From: Dryas octopetala
Taxonomy: Eukaryota > Streptophyta > Magnoliopsida > Rosales > Rosaceae
Length of the DNA: 64,000 bases
Direction: 5' to 3'
Assembly (NCBI GenBank): GCA_963921425.1
Contig: OY992833.1
Coordinates: 24,042,698-24,106,697, forward strand
In this document: one piece after another, positions 63,181-64,000 of the stretch
How the letters are laid out: each line of letters starts with the position of its first letter
Numbering within the stretch: the stretch's first letter is position 1
The notes under the pieces: model-generated
Database searches by the model: none
What the model was told of the DNA's origin: nothing
What the model saw: the letters and a program-made list of their open reading frames with translations, nothing else
Position numbers and translations under genes: made by a program

Positions 63181-63470
63181 AATTATAAATAATTCATAAA
63201 ATTATCCAATTATATATTTACAAAGTTATAAATTATGTTGTTTATACTTTATAGTTCAGAAATATTATTTTTCTTATTATATATTTATGGTATTAAGGGA
63301 CCAATTGATTTGCATCTCTAACTTTCTCGTTATTTTCTTGTTATATTTTTTATTATATCGTAGGGAATTGAATTATAGACCTAACTTAATTCTTACACAT
63401 TAACCTCATTCAATCTCACTATTTAGATTAACCCCAAGTGCTATTTTCTTGTTATTACTGGTCATTGTGT

Positions 63471-64000
63471 TTCGTACGTATAACTATCCTGTAAGCCACT
63501 TATATTCAGCTCCACTACACTTAATTTTCGATCTGCTCTAAGTTTGACTTCTCTTCAAACAAAGAGTCGTGTCAATGAATTAGATGTTATATTATAATCT
63601 ATAACCAGTTATTAATTGACAGCTTGGAATTAATTTGCATGTTATTTTCTGTGTGAGCAGTTGATCAGCATTATAAATGAAGAATTAGCAGTGGCGACAA
63701 CACAAATATTACGTTGTTGTCGCGATATTGGGTAAGGCTGTTAATTTCCAGTGGCCACCAAATAAGTAATCATGATGTTAGGCTTTGATAATTATGCCAA
63801 TAAGGGATTTTCATTAATGTTGATATTCAATTTTTCAATGATTTTATCGTTCTGACAAAAAAAATAGTGTAAGTAGTTATTTTTAGAATAATACTATACT
63901 TACCACATTTCTTATACCACATTCTTATACCATCTCACGTGTCATTACTTTATTGGACAGAGTTTTTTTTTTTTTTTTTGGGTTTTATTTTTTATTTTTT
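63471..64000. other. Right edge, intergenic
   Basis: AT-rich with a poly-T run at about 63965-63980. No gene is seen. Confidence 0.4.

Larger units (their letters stand above)
58803..63470. repeat. Tandem segmental duplication, unit 2
   Basis: Direct repeat of unit 1, beginning ctttttgggtgcttaaaaaa. It is longer because it has gained inserts at 59555-60175, 61065-61375, 62123-62610 and 62657-63180, and it lacks unit 1's hAT-like insert. Its right limit is approximate. Confidence 0.8.

Overview
The window is nuclear DNA of a eudicot plant. Genes are split by short GT-AG introns with AT-rich spacers, the protein families are plant-specific (class III peroxidase, GDSL esterase, stachyose synthase, clade-D PP2C), and transposon remnants with plant-type ends fill the gaps. 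I cannot name the species from sequence alone.

Protein-coding genes, left to right: a pectin methylesterase running off the left edge (minus); a PER29-type peroxidase (plus, 3.2-4.8 kb); a five-exon GDSL esterase/lipase (plus, 10.3-11.7 kb); a peroxisomal enoyl-CoA hydratase-like protein ending in SKL (plus, 15.0-16.5 kb); a 5.9-kb CACTA transposon with its own five-exon accessory gene (16.96-22.84 kb); an intronless UBC25/26-type E2 (plus, 26.7-27.8 kb); a stachyose synthase-type galactosyltransferase (minus, 29.1-32.1 kb); a PP2C (plus, 36.3-39.3 kb); a 16-exon secretory membrane protein of the At5g58100 type (plus, 41.9-47.8 kb); a CP1-like EF-hand protein (plus, 50.7-51.2 kb); the GINS subunit SLD5 (minus, 52.3-54.4 kb); and, inside a tandem duplication at 55.0-63.5 kb, two copies of a small secreted-peptide gene (minus).

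The least expected content is in the 'empty' stretch between 47.8 and 50.7 kb. On the minus strand I read two box C/D snoRNAs, at about 49.18-49.10 and 48.98-48.88 kb. The first has 12 nt of perfect complementarity to the 5' region of 18S rRNA. The second has 9 nt to a conserved 25S segment. Upstream lie two site II elements, a telo-box and a TATA-like box in the order usual for plant snoRNA and ribosomal-protein promoters, so this looks like a small polycistronic snoRNA gene.

Mobile DNA is abundant but mostly non-autonomous: the CACTA element with a 3-bp target duplication, at least four Mutator-like foldback elements with 9-bp duplications, hAT-like insertions with 8-bp duplications and Harbinger-like MITEs with TTA duplications. 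The tandem duplication at 55-63 kb provides empty sites that date several insertions to after the duplication. The genes are mostly unrelated housekeeping, cell-wall and carbohydrate genes and do not form a pathway. Some neighbour pairs recall Arabidopsis gene order (PME-PER29-PP2C; GDSL-ECHIA), but that comparison is from memory.
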